From NCBI RefSeq assembly GCF_030272615.1, contig NC_081413.1:442331038-442395037 (forward strand): a stretch of DNA of 64,000 nt, written 5' to 3'. This DNA is from Cryptomeria japonica. Its lineage: Eukaryota; Streptophyta; Pinopsida; Cupressales; Cupressaceae. Of this stretch, positions 11,008 through 21,400 are shown in pieces. The notes under the pieces were generated by a model. That model made no database searches and was not told the DNA's origin. It was given only the letters and a program-made list of their open reading frames with translations. Each line of letters begins with the position of its first letter. The stretch's first letter is position 1. The position numbers were made by a program, and so were the translations under genes.

Positions 11008-12444
11008 TGATGCCCTCCTAAATGGCACAAGGTTAGTTTAAGATCAAACAACACAAAAATACACAAGACGTTAGCATTAATCAATCAAAAACTAAAACCT
11101 ATGAAGGCATTCCAAGAGAGATACTAAAAACACATGCTAATGAATCTAACTAAAGAAGTAAGACAATGAGATATCTCCAACTATCTCTTAGCATGAGATT
11201 AGCTCCTTCTCCCTTGTTCCTCTCCTCTCCAAGTTCCAAAATAGTGTAGCTCTCAGCAGCTTTTTGCACTATGGATGCTTATGGAGGATTGAGATTGTAG
11301 AATAGCTCCAAACATGAAATGAAAAGCTATTTTAATGCTAAAATGAAGTATTTTAACCAAAAAGACAAGATTTAGATTATTTATGCTAAAATGCTCTCTA
11401 AAATGGCTATAGTCTAAATGCTTACAAGTTTTCAGGATCTGGATTATGAAGGAATGGGCTCTATTTATAGGAAAAATGGAGCAATGGATGGCCAGGATTG
11501 AAAGGTTTAATCAAGGGTCAAGCTTGAAAGTTGGGGATCCATGTGCACAATTGGCACCAATAAAATAGTGACAAGTGTCAACACAGGATTGGGTTGAGAA
11601 AAGAGGTTGGAGGCATTAAAGGCTTGAGAAGACCTCATGGTTATCTAAAGGCTAAGAGTCAAGCCTAAGTTAGGATTACCCATTGGATTAGGAGTTAATC
11701 CAAGGATAAACCTTTATGCAAATGATTAAGAGATAATCATGGTCAAAGCATTAATGACCTGATGAGACCCTTGGGTTGGGTAGAGGTTGAGTCAAAACAA
11801 ATGTTTTAACCATGTGGGAGAGTTGAATTAACCATTAATGGTTATTGGAGACTTTGTGGATTAAGTGGTTGAAAGTTGGAAGCCTTTAATGGTTTTCAAA
11901 GACTTTGGGGTTTTTGGTGGTTGAAGGTTGAAAACCTTCAATGGTTATCCAAGACTTTGGGCCATTTGAGAAGTGACTCCATTTTGCTTAGGAATGTGAC
12001 AATAGTTAGGGGATGGATTAGGTTAATTAGGAAGGGGTTAGAAGAATCTAGAAGAGGATTAGATTTTGCAAGTGGATTTGGTGGGTGAGGGAAAATAGGA
12101 TTTTATTAAAATAAAAATTCATTTATTTCAAAATGTGTGCAAGTTGCATTTGTAGGAAAATGCAAGTGGGGTGGGGATAATGATTTAAATAAATGTTTTA
12201 TTTAATTTATTTAAAAGAGGAAAATGGGGATTTAATTAAATAAATAGATTTATTTATTTAATTAATGGGAATTTGATTTTAATGAATTAATTAAAATAAA
12301 TTGAATAATTTATTTAATTAATAGAAGAATGTTTGGGCATACTTTAATTAAATATTAATTTAATTAATTGGTGGCTAGTGGATTTTTAATCAAATAAATA
12401 CGAAATATTCATTTAATTAAAATGGACAGATTTGTGTGACTACA
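11008..12444 (-). mobile_element. 3' LTR of the 19-kb element
   Basis: TGATGCCCTCC at the left end and GTGTGACTACA at the right end bound a 1,437-bp repeat identical in length to 28,580-30,016. Eight substitutions separate the copies, for example C/T in the stretch GTAGCTC(C/T)TAG-like sequence near 11,253 and two changes near 12,336-12,341. The right end abuts the polypurine tract. Confidence 0.95.
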
Positions 12445-12489
12445 TTTGCCCCTCTTTGAGACGGTGCGGTTTATCGCATCGTTTCAAAG
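12445..12489 (-). other. Polypurine tract and adjoining hairpin of the 19-kb element
   Basis: On the minus strand CAAAGAGGGGCAAA directly precedes the 3' LTR. Arms at 12,475-12,489 and 12,454-12,468 (minus strand CTTTGAAACGATGCG and CGCACCGTCTCAAAG) can pair at 13 of 15 positions around a 6-nt loop. The downstream arm overlaps the purine tract. Element B (3850-3893) has the same structure with compensating base changes. Confidence 0.75.
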
Positions 12490-12551
12490 AAAGAAAAATT
12501 GGTGTGAAGAAATGCCTCATAAAATGTAAATTTAATGGGTGTTATGCCCCC

Positions 12552-12597
12552 TCGAGAGATGGGCCGAAAAATTTCGAAAAATCGGGCGATCTCTCGA
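12552..12597 (-). other. Second conserved stem near the 3' LTR (TCGAGAGAT/ATCTCTCGA)
   Basis: Nine-base arms at 12,552-12,560 and 12,589-12,597 flank a 28-nt loop that itself contains the inverted repeat CGAAA/TTTCG. The arms and outer flanks match 3747-3803 of element B in reverse complement, while the loops differ. Confidence 0.6.
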
Positions 12598-12753
12598 AAA
12601 AGAATGAAAATTGGCAGGGTGATAGAAGAGAAGAAGTTAGGTATACTGGTTAAAAATAGAAGAAATCGGGGGAAACCTGGAGAAATGGGGGGCTCGAGAA
12701 GTTCACGGGGACCACGGCGATGAGCGGGGCGAAGTTACGATGACGGCGGGGGG

Positions 12754-12760
12754 TATAAAT
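12754..12760 (+). promoter_or_regulatory. TATA box of the antisense mobile-domain gene
   Basis: TATAAAT lies in a GC- and CpG-rich setting (GGCGGGGGGTATAAATGGGG) that contrasts with the AT-rich LTR next door. It is on the plus strand, about 910 bp before the first in-frame ATG of the mobile-domain gene. Upstream, 12,540-12,750 is also CpG-rich. A plausible donor site, TTG|GTATGT, at 12,970 and an acceptor, TTTATGTGCAG, ending at 13,681 would define a leader intron that contains the palindrome array. This reading is inference. Confidence 0.5.
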
Positions 12761-13027
12761 GGGGTGAAAGGGGGTAAAATAGGATCATTTGTGACTGCGA
12801 CCAGTTGAAAACTAGAGCTCTGACAGTTACATTTGGAGGAGCAATGAGGAGCGACGATGCCGTTTCCGATCACCGAGCACCGATTTGAGTGAGTCCGCCG
12901 GTACCAGCGCCCAGCCGACTCTGGACCAGTGGTACGCAAATTCGAAAACCCACTTTTTATGCATTTTTGGTATGTTTTTAGCTAAGTCCAAGTCAAGTCG
13001 GAGCAAGAGCGCTGGAACGAGGTTTTT

Positions 13028-13397
13028 AGCGCTTTTGCTCCATTAATTAGCGCTATTGTGCCGCAATAGTGCTTTTGTAGGCTAGTTGTAGCGCTTTTGA
13101 ATGGATTTAGCGCTTTGGTAGGCAAGTTTGAGCGCTTTTGATAAATTAGCGCTACTGTAGGGTCAATTGAGCGCTATTGATGTGTAATAGCGCTATTGTA
13201 GAGTGGTTTTAGCGCTTTTGTTTAATTAGCGCTATGGTGTAGTTAATTGAGCGCTATTGACCTGAATAGCGCTATTGTGGAGCTGTTTTAGCGCTTTTGT
13301 TTTGGTAGCGCTATTGTAGGGCTTTTTGAGCGCTATTGATGTTGTTGTAGCGCTATTGTTCAGAATGAGCGCTATTGTAGATTAAATAGCGCTTTTG
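13028..13397. repeat. AGCGCT palindrome array, left
   Basis: Nineteen units occur in 370 bp: 18 perfect AGCGCT and one AGTGCT at 13,068. Starts are 13028, 13049, 13068, 13090, 13109, 13131, 13148, 13170, 13189, 13211, 13228, 13250, 13268, 13290, 13307, 13329, 13349, 13368 and 13388. Spacing averages 20 bp and often alternates about 22 and 17-19. Units are usually followed by ATTG or TTTG. The array lies between the TATA box and coding start of the antisense gene and near the 3' LTR of the element. Confidence 0.95.
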
Positions 13398-13663
13398 CTT
13401 TAAGATACAAAATGCCCCAGTTTCGGACAAAACAAATCTCCTGATGCCTAGCGATGGATGGATGACGAGGTGAAGTGGGAGTTGTTTTGAACCATAGCAG
13501 CCCGATGAGACTTAGGTCATTTGTTAGGAGAAATGCCTGTTGAAGTCTAGGCGGCCATGATTGCTTACCTGTTGAGACCCGAAGATACTTGATCAAAGTA
13601 TCTGATGATAGTCTAGGTTTAAACTTAAGAAAGTTTGATAACAAAACAACTGATGGTGGTTTG

Positions 13664-15670
13664 ATGAATGTTTATGTGCAGGAGGACTTACGCGTGTTGC
13701 AGTTACGCGAGCGCCACCCCGCGACACAGGGGTTGCGAGATCGTTTGACTCAGATTGAGATTGATTGTATTGCGGCTACTGGGCTCTATGAGGTGATGCA
13801 TATGCCCGTGATTCGGATGAATCACGGCCTGATTACAGCTTTATCAGAGCGATGGCACAGTGAGACATGTATGTTCCATCTGGCTCAGGGCGAGATGACA
13901 GTGACTTTGGAGGACGTGTTGCGTATTCTTCGGATTCCGATTCGAGGGCAGCTGGTGACATATGATCGATCTTGGGGGACGGTGTCGTGCCAGAGGATAT
14001 TTGATGAGGATGTATATATTGATGATGGCTCGATCGCATGGGAGGATATAGCGGCACTATATGAGCCCCTTCCAGCAGTATTGTCAGGGATCGTGGGAGG
14101 ACTTCTGTGTCCAGACAGGCGGTCACATGGATTGGCGGTTGGATGGGGACAGGTGATAGAGATGATGGTGACAGAGGGGACCCGATATGCCTGGGGGCCG
14201 TGCATGCTAGCGCACATGTATCAGGAGTTGCACGAGGTAGTGTACAGAGGGCGGGGGTCTCTTGCAGTGGGCATGACGCTGTTGCATGTGTGGGCATGGG
14301 AGCACTTACCAGTGACTCGACCAGTGAGTCTGAGATTCCGAGCCGTGGACCAGCCCTATATGTTTATGTATAGTGGTATGATGAGCCAGCCCCACTTGGG
14401 GAAGGTAGAGTGGTGGCGGCGGGCATTGGATGATTTGGATGCAGTGATCTGGCGGCCATACTTGGAGTGTGAGCCATGGGAGGATGATGCAGAGGCACTG
14501 CCGTATTGCTTTATGACCTGATTCCTCATTGGGAGGACCTCTTATCACGTAGAGAGACAGGTGCCAGGACGGGTGATGAGGCAGTTTGGACGGCAGCAGG
14601 GACTGCCTACCGGATCAGGGGAGTATGCACGAGTGATCCGAGAGCGGTATGCATGGGGTCCAGTGCTACCGTATGATCAGGCACTGGCAGAGTTCTAGAC
14701 ACTGCAGGCGAGGCCATGGGATCTACGACCGAGGGTCGTTGATGCAGGGGTTACAGCAGAGTATACCCAGTATCGGGCGGCGCACCCGATCCTACGGATA
14801 TCAGACCCAGCTGAGCCGATCCCAGCGTTTGAGGATGAGAGGAGACGGGGACGGAGAGGAGGAGGTGGTGGTGGAGGAGGTGGAGGAGGTGGTGGTGGAG
14901 GAGGAGGTGGTGGAGGAGGTGGAGGAGGGATGGGGATGCCGAGACAACGGAGAGGGAGAGGGGGGTTACCACTGCAGATATCACAGGGTCCTTTGATGCA
15001 GGGAGGAGTACAGCTGAGTGGTAGGGGGATGGAGAGAGAGATCCCTATGGATACAGGTGCAGGAGAGGGTGGTGCAGGGGAGTGTGGTGCAGAGGAGGGA
15101 CCTAGTGGAGGGGGTGATACAGGTGTGGCAGCCATGGCCATGGGGGAGGGAGCTACTGGGGATCTGCGGGAGCACATGATAGGTTATTTGCAGACCCGGG
15201 TAGAGAGATTAGAGGTGGAGATAGCAGCTAGAGATGTGCAGCTATTTGCACGTGAGTCAGAGCTGACGGTGGTGCTGCGGGAGAGAGATACTGTGGTGGA
15301 GAGTTTAGTGGAGCTACAGGAGAGAGTCCGGACTGGTGCGGAGGGGCCGTCAGGGGAGATTATGAGAGAGATACGGCGAGCACAGGCGGAGATAGAGTAC
15401 TGGCGTGGGTTATATGACCAGGTGGTACCGATTAGCCAGTGAGCTCTCAGCTATACCCAGATGCGGCAGGCCAGATCCGAGCGATCACAGAGGATGCAGA
15501 GCAGTGGGGGAGTGATGGGTCCTTTACGGCAGGAGAGATCAGGGGATGCAGGAGGGAGTGGGGGTTCGATGAGGCCTCCACAGAGAGATGGATCAGGTGG
15601 TGCAGGTACCAGCGGTGGAGTAGGTAGGGGTGGGGCAGGTACAGCATCTGGCCAGAGCGGCATTTGAGAG
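13664..15670 (+). pseudogene. Plant mobile domain (PMD, MAIN-like) protein gene, antisense inside the retrotransposon
   Basis: The first ATG of the frame is at 13,664. The product resembles plant mobile domain proteins (Pfam PMD; MAIN and MAIL1 are host relatives). Visible family signs are LRERHPATQGLRDRL, ALSERWHSETCMFHLAQGEM, TVTLEDV, the stretch with WAWEHLP, and VEWWRRALDDLDAVIWRPYL. A stop at 14,519-14,521 follows CFMT, yet the same frame goes on with the family motif RVMRQFG. Further stops are a TAG at 14,697-14,699 and a TGA at 15,440-15,442. No frameshift occurs over 2 kb. After the domain come a glycine run (about 14,855-14,928), a basic and Gly-rich part, a likely coiled coil (about 15,170-15,410) and a Gly/Ser-rich tail. 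It runs opposite to gag-pol. MAIN proteins act in the nucleus in meristem maintenance and TE silencing; the role of this copy is unknown. The stops could be lesions or lie in introns; I favour lesions. Confidence 0.8.
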
Positions 15671-15689
15671 AGCATTTTTGCATACATGT

Positions 15690-17120
15690 GTTGTATCATT
15701 GTCTATTTTTTGGACTGTATCTTGGATGGCTCTTGGTAGCCGATTTTGTAGACTTCGTTGTACTTTGATATATGAGATGATATATATGAGGAGATCCCAT
15801 TTTGTGATGATATGCATGTGATGATGTATGGATGTTTATGCATGTGTATGATTTATTGCTTAGAGGTATATGTGTTCATGTATGCATTTGATGAGATGTT
15901 TCTTTGATGCATGTTTTTATGATGAGTTATGATGTGGGATACTGACATATGAATGCAGGTTTATATGTATATGATGTATATGATTGGTGATGTAATGCTT
16001 TATGTATGGAATGCCTATGATGAGGATATATGCTTATGCTTGATGCATGAACAAGATTTTGATGGTTTCCTATTGCAATGTAATGATGAGATGATTTATG
16101 TGATGATGTCAATGCAATGGTTAGATGAATGATTTTATGTATGGATATGCATCTAGATGTGTTTTAGATGAATGTAATATGGATAAACAAAATGTTAAGT
16201 GAATGCATATGGATAAACAAAAGGTAAAGTACAAATGTTTATATGATGATGCCGAAATGAATGCAGATGGATAAACAAATGTAAAGTACAAGTGTTTATT
16301 TATGATAATGTGTTTTAAATGAATGCATATGTAAAAGGGATACATGAGATGGTATAAACCAATGTTTTGTAAACAAATGGTGTTTTATGAATCTAAAATG
16401 CGTTTAAAATATGTTTGTAAGTACAAATGATAATGGGATGATACTATAATTAATGAGTATAATAACTGCACCTTAATGTAATGATAATGAATGCAATGTG
16501 AATGAATCTTACAATGAGCATAAAAAGATACTTAGTAATGAATGAATGCATCTTTTTACTATAAAGAAATGTATGCAAATGATAAATGGTGAAAAGGTTA
16601 ATAAAATGATAATGGATAATTGATATGAAATGAATGCTTATTAAATGATGCAATACAACCAAAGACAATTTGATCCCATGAATGAATCTAATTATTTATG
16701 ATTGATGAAAATGATTTTTAAATGAAAAGTAATGTCAATAATGAACTATATGCAATGTTTTGAAAAATGACATGAATGGACGTAATGCAAGATGCACCTA
16801 AATGCAAGGATGATATGATCATGAGGAATGCAAGGTTTTTAAGACTTTGCATGATACATTGATGATGTATCAGAGTACTCGGTCGTGATTGTATCCAAGA
16901 CCAGTTTTTATTTAGTCATTTGTGCATGTAAAAGCCTATATATGAATGAATGAGTGGATGGGTGATATGCAACGGAATGCAATATATAAACCGATGAGGT
17001 GAAATGACGATCCATAGTGCTCTATTTTCATCATTGAGCTTAAAAAATGTTGGAAGAGAATACAAGCATCTTGACACACTGATTCAAGATGACCTGAGTA
17101 TTTCTTTCATGGATTTTAAT
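15690..17120 (+). other. C-poor, ATG/TGA-rich low-complexity region
   Basis: The plus strand is rich in ATGATG, TGAATG and ATGTA words and has few C residues for more than 1 kb. No open frame is convincing. It follows the mobile-domain gene and may be its 3' untranslated region, and it is also the distal 3' region of the retroelement. In element B the corresponding strand is likewise G-poor (3,490-3,780, TCTATCTCA-like words). Confidence 0.55.
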
Positions 17121-17809
17121 ATAGCAAGTTAATACAAACGACTTGATATAAGGGTCAAGTCGACCAGAGTATTGCTTGCAGAACAGATAAGGATTATCTC
17201 CGTTCGTGCATGACTTGGATCGTCCTCCTTGACCTTAGGCTGATCAAATCCTGAGACAAGTGCATACCGTACTAAAAAAATAAAAACCTTTATCCAATTT
17301 GGAGGAAGAGGAACCAAAGAATGAGTATTGTACCTGCAAACAAACAGCATATATATACATAAAGAATAAAGAATATGGATCCTTGGTAATGGTTCATGCT
17401 CATATGGTTGAGGTATACGCTATAGTCAGCAAGCCGTAGTGATCTATGACTGCATTTTGCATAAGATCACGTAGCTTGGTGAACTTCCCACGTAGACACC
17501 ATTAGTGCATGCCCCAGAACTTCATCGGAAATAATGCGCAAATGATACAAAACAATGCTGAAAGATCCTGATACAGATAAACAAATGAATTACTCACGAA
17601 TCAACCAAGTATTTGATAGCTTAACAGAATTTTCTTGTCAAAGAAAATGTCATTTTTGTCTTTGTTTTGGTAAGGAAGGATGCATCCTTGTTTAAAGACA
17701 GGTTTGGATTTGTTGATGTCGATTGTGTTGGTTTGATTGGTAAATGGTCAGTGTGTGAGTAGTTGTCAATGTTTATTGTGTATCTGATCGAATGAATATG
17801 TACAAAGTG
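17121..17809 (-). other. Non-coding 3' region of the 19-kb element shared with element B
   Basis: About 17,250-17,530 in reverse complement matches about 3,240-3,480 of element B. Shared words include TGAAGTTCTGGGG, ATGCAAAAT, CTTG-GACTAT and TTTGGTTCC. No gene is seen. Confidence 0.55.
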
Positions 17810-18425
17810 TTGTCATGTTTTTGTGTGATTTTTGATGGGTTTTGTCGATGTTTTTGGATTTTGTGAAACAATTTTGAATGTTTTTGGTATTTTGCGAGAC
17901 AATTTGTGAATGTTTTTGATATTTTCTGAGTCATTTTTGAATGTTTTTGGATTTTGTATTGTTTGTGAATGTTTTTGATATTTTCTGAGACATTTTTGAA
18001 TGTTTTTGTATTTTCTGATGATCGCCTGAATGAAGAGTGTAATGATATATAAAACAATGTAGAATCCACTTCCATCACTAGGGTAAGGGTATTGCCCCCA
18101 GTTTTTAGACCTGACTATGAAAAGGTGGGATGCTAGATGCATGGAGTACTTTCTTAATTGCAGATCAAATAACAAGCCATGGTTGAGATGGATGGATGTA
18201 TGTGTGCATGAATGTGATCGCAATGAGCCTGAAAGATACTGGAGCCATTGCCTTTACGAGTGGCGCCTGTTTGCCAGGTTTTCACCATCGCACTTACCCA
18301 AGGTGCCACCGGAGTGGTTGTTCACCGTTTGGATGCATGATTTTTCTTTACTTTTTTGAATGTTTTTGTATTTTCTTCAGGACATTTTCTGAATGTTTTT
18401 GGTATTTTCTGATATGCAAGGGAGC
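17810..18425 (-). repeat. GAATGTTTTTG repeats downstream of pol
   Basis: The plus strand repeats GAATGTTTTTG(A/G)TATTTT with TCTGAGACATTTTT spacers of about 40 bp at 17,810-18,020, and again at 18,355-18,415 just after the pol stop. The intervening 18,030-18,350 is unique non-coding sequence. The reverse complement matches the A-rich repeats of element B at 2466-2810. Confidence 0.7.
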
Positions 18426-18442
18426 CTGATGCCTTGTACACC

Positions 18443-21400
18443 TTAGGTATAAAACCTTTTGAGGTGCATGCTATTGATTGGATCTGCAAGCGGTTCTCCT
18501 TCTGATGTAGCCAACTGATATGCCCCGGACCCGAATACAGCAGTGACAACATATGGGCCGAGCCAATTTGATTCAAACTTGCCTTGATGTTCTCTATTTG
18601 GTTGGTTGCGAGGATTTTCTCGAAGAACAAGATCACCTACCTCAAATGTACGAGATCTAACTCGGTGATTGTAGCTTCTGCTCATGCGCTGCTGATAGGC
18701 TTTGAGGTGATTGTATGCAGCTTGTCGTTTCTCATCAAGTAACTCTAAGTCCTGAAGACGGGATACTCTGTATGCTTCATCATCGATGAGATTATGCAAG
18801 GAAACTCGTAATGATGGTATCTCGACCTCAATAGGCAAGATAGCTTCTGCACCATAGACCAATGAATAAGGAGTTGCACCTGTAGGGGTTCGAATGCTAG
18901 TGCGATATGCCCATAGCGCTGGATTTAGTTGAACATGCCAGTCACGGCTGGCATCATTGACTGTCTTTTTGAGGATTCTCAGTATGTTTTTATTGGATGC
19001 TTCAGCCTGACCATTGCCTTGTGGGTAATAGGGAGTGGAAAAGCGGTGTTGGATATGAAATTTCTCACAAAGCTCACGGACATCCTGATTTTTGAAAGGA
19101 AGACCATTATCTGTGATGATGGAGATGGGTACACCATACCGACAGATGATGTAGTTGAGGATGAATGAGGCGATCTGCTTGCCGGTGACTTGGGTAAGTG
19201 GAACAGCTTCAATCCACTTTGTGAAATATTCGGTGGCGGTAATAATGAATTTATGGCCATTGGATGAAGATGGATGAATCTTACCCACAAGGTCAAGACC
19301 CCATTGACAAAAAGGCCATGGTGTTGTGATTGGTTGCAGTTCCTGTGCTGGTGCATGTATCAGGTCGCCATGAACTTGACATTTCTTGCATTTCCTGACA
19401 AAGTAGTAGGAATCCTTTTCCATAGATGGCCAATAGTATCCAGCTCGCATGATCTTCTTGGCTAGAGATGGACCACTTGAGTGAGTCCCGCAAATTCCTT
19501 CATGTACCTCTTCCAAAGCCTTTGTTATCTCATCCTGTTCCAGACATCGAAGGAGAGTACCATCAAGACCACGTCGGTATAGGGTTTCGGCAATAATGGT
19601 ATATCGAGCAGTTTGGCGAATGAAGGTTTTTCGTTGGTTATTTGATTGGTTGGGAGGAAGGGTGTGATCGCGGAGATAGGTGTAGAACTCACCGTACCAT
19701 GGGGATTCAGAACCGACAAGGTGACATATCATTTCGGATTCGGGGATATCATAAGCGGGGATCCAAAGCTGTTCTACCAAGAACTCATAGCGTGTTGAAT
19801 TCTGGGGAAGATCTAGTAGAGATGCGATGGTAGCCATGGCGTCAGCAGCTCGATTTTGATCTCTTGGTATCTGCTCAAAAGTGATAGTAGTAAATGATGT
19901 CTTTAGATTGTCCACCATTTGCTTGTATGGCATGAGTTTATCATCTTTGGTCTGATATTCATCTGTTGCTTGTCGAATGACCAGTTGGGAATCGCCATAT
20001 ACTTGCTGTTCTTTTAATTTCCATTGTATGGCTAATCTGAGTCCTGTGATCAAGGCCTCATACTCTGCTATGTTGTTTGTGCATGGAAATGTGAGCCTGT
20101 AAGACTTCGGGATGCTATCACCTTGAGGTGTGATAAACAGAATGCCTGCCCCCGAGCCGTGCCTAGTGTATGAAACATCAAAGTATAATTTCCATGACTG
20201 TGCTTCTATGATCATGAATATCTCTTCATCTGGAAAATTGGAAATGAGAGGATGATCGCCTATGAGAGGTGCATCAGCCAACTGATCTGCAATGACCTGA
20301 CCTTTGATAGCTTTACGGTCCATGTACTCAATGTCAAATTCACTTAGAATCATTACCCATTTGGCCAAGCGACCTGTCAATGCTGCTTTGCTGAGTAAGT
20401 ACTTGAGTGGATCAATTTTTGCAATGAGTTGCACCTTGTGTGTCAACAGATAGTGCCTCAGTTTAGTGGCTGCCAAGATTACTGCTAGGCAAGCTCGCTC
20501 AATAGGTGTGTAATTGAGTTCATAGCCCACTAGTGTGCGAGAGATGTAGTAAATAGCACACTCTTTTCCTTCTGCATTATGTTGTGCCAGTAGCACACCC
20601 AGTGCTGTACTTGTTGCTGAGATATAAAGTAACAACGGTCTACTTGGATCTGGTGGCATCAGCAATGGTGGATTCATGAGATAGTCTTTAAGTTCCTGAA
20701 ATGCTTGCTGGCATTTGTCATCCCATTGAAAGCGGATGTTCTTGTGTAGTAGGTGTGTGAATGGGTGACACTTATCAGCCAATTGTGCAATGAATCTGCG
20801 GATAGATTGAAGCCGTCCTTGTAGTGTTCTTAGCTGACTGATATTCTTTGGAGGTGGCATGTCCATGATAGCTTTTACCTTTGCTGGATCGACCTCAATG
20901 CCTTTGCTTGAGACAATGTATCCTAGAAGTTTCCCGGAGGTCACTCCAAAGACACATTTCTTTGGGTTGAGTCGAACATGATATTGTTCCAGTCTATCAA
21001 AGATTTGATCTAAGATATGAAGATGTCCTTCTCTTGTGAGTGATTTTGCTAGTAAATCATCCACATAATCTTCCATCATAGTATGCATCATGTCATGGAA
21101 GATGGTGGTCATTGCTCTTTGATAGGTTGCTCCTGCATTCTTTAGACCGAAAGGCATTACATTCCAGCAGTATGTGCCCCATGAACATGTGAAGGCTGTC
21201 TTATGTTGATCTTCGGGTGCAATCTTTATTTGATTGTATCCTGAAAAGCCATCCATGAGTGAAAGCATGGCATGTCCTGCTGTTAGATCCACTATGATGT
21301 CGATATTTGGTAGGGGAAAGTCATCCTTAGGACATGCCTTATTCAGATCTCTGAAGTCAGTACAAATGCGGATGCCCCCTTTTGGTTTGCCAACTGGCAC

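Noticed and set aside
11876-12088. A 70-residue frame repeated at 29,448-29,660
   Set aside because: It lies within the two LTRs and is repeated only because the LTRs are; it has no coding features.
13028-13397. A CRISPR-like array
   Set aside because: Units are 6-10 bp in a eukaryotic retrotransposon with short, similar spacers and no cas genes; a palindrome array fits better.
14695-15177. A minus-strand frame with a long proline run opposite the PMD gene
   Set aside because: It is the complement of the glycine-coding repeat and has no independent support.
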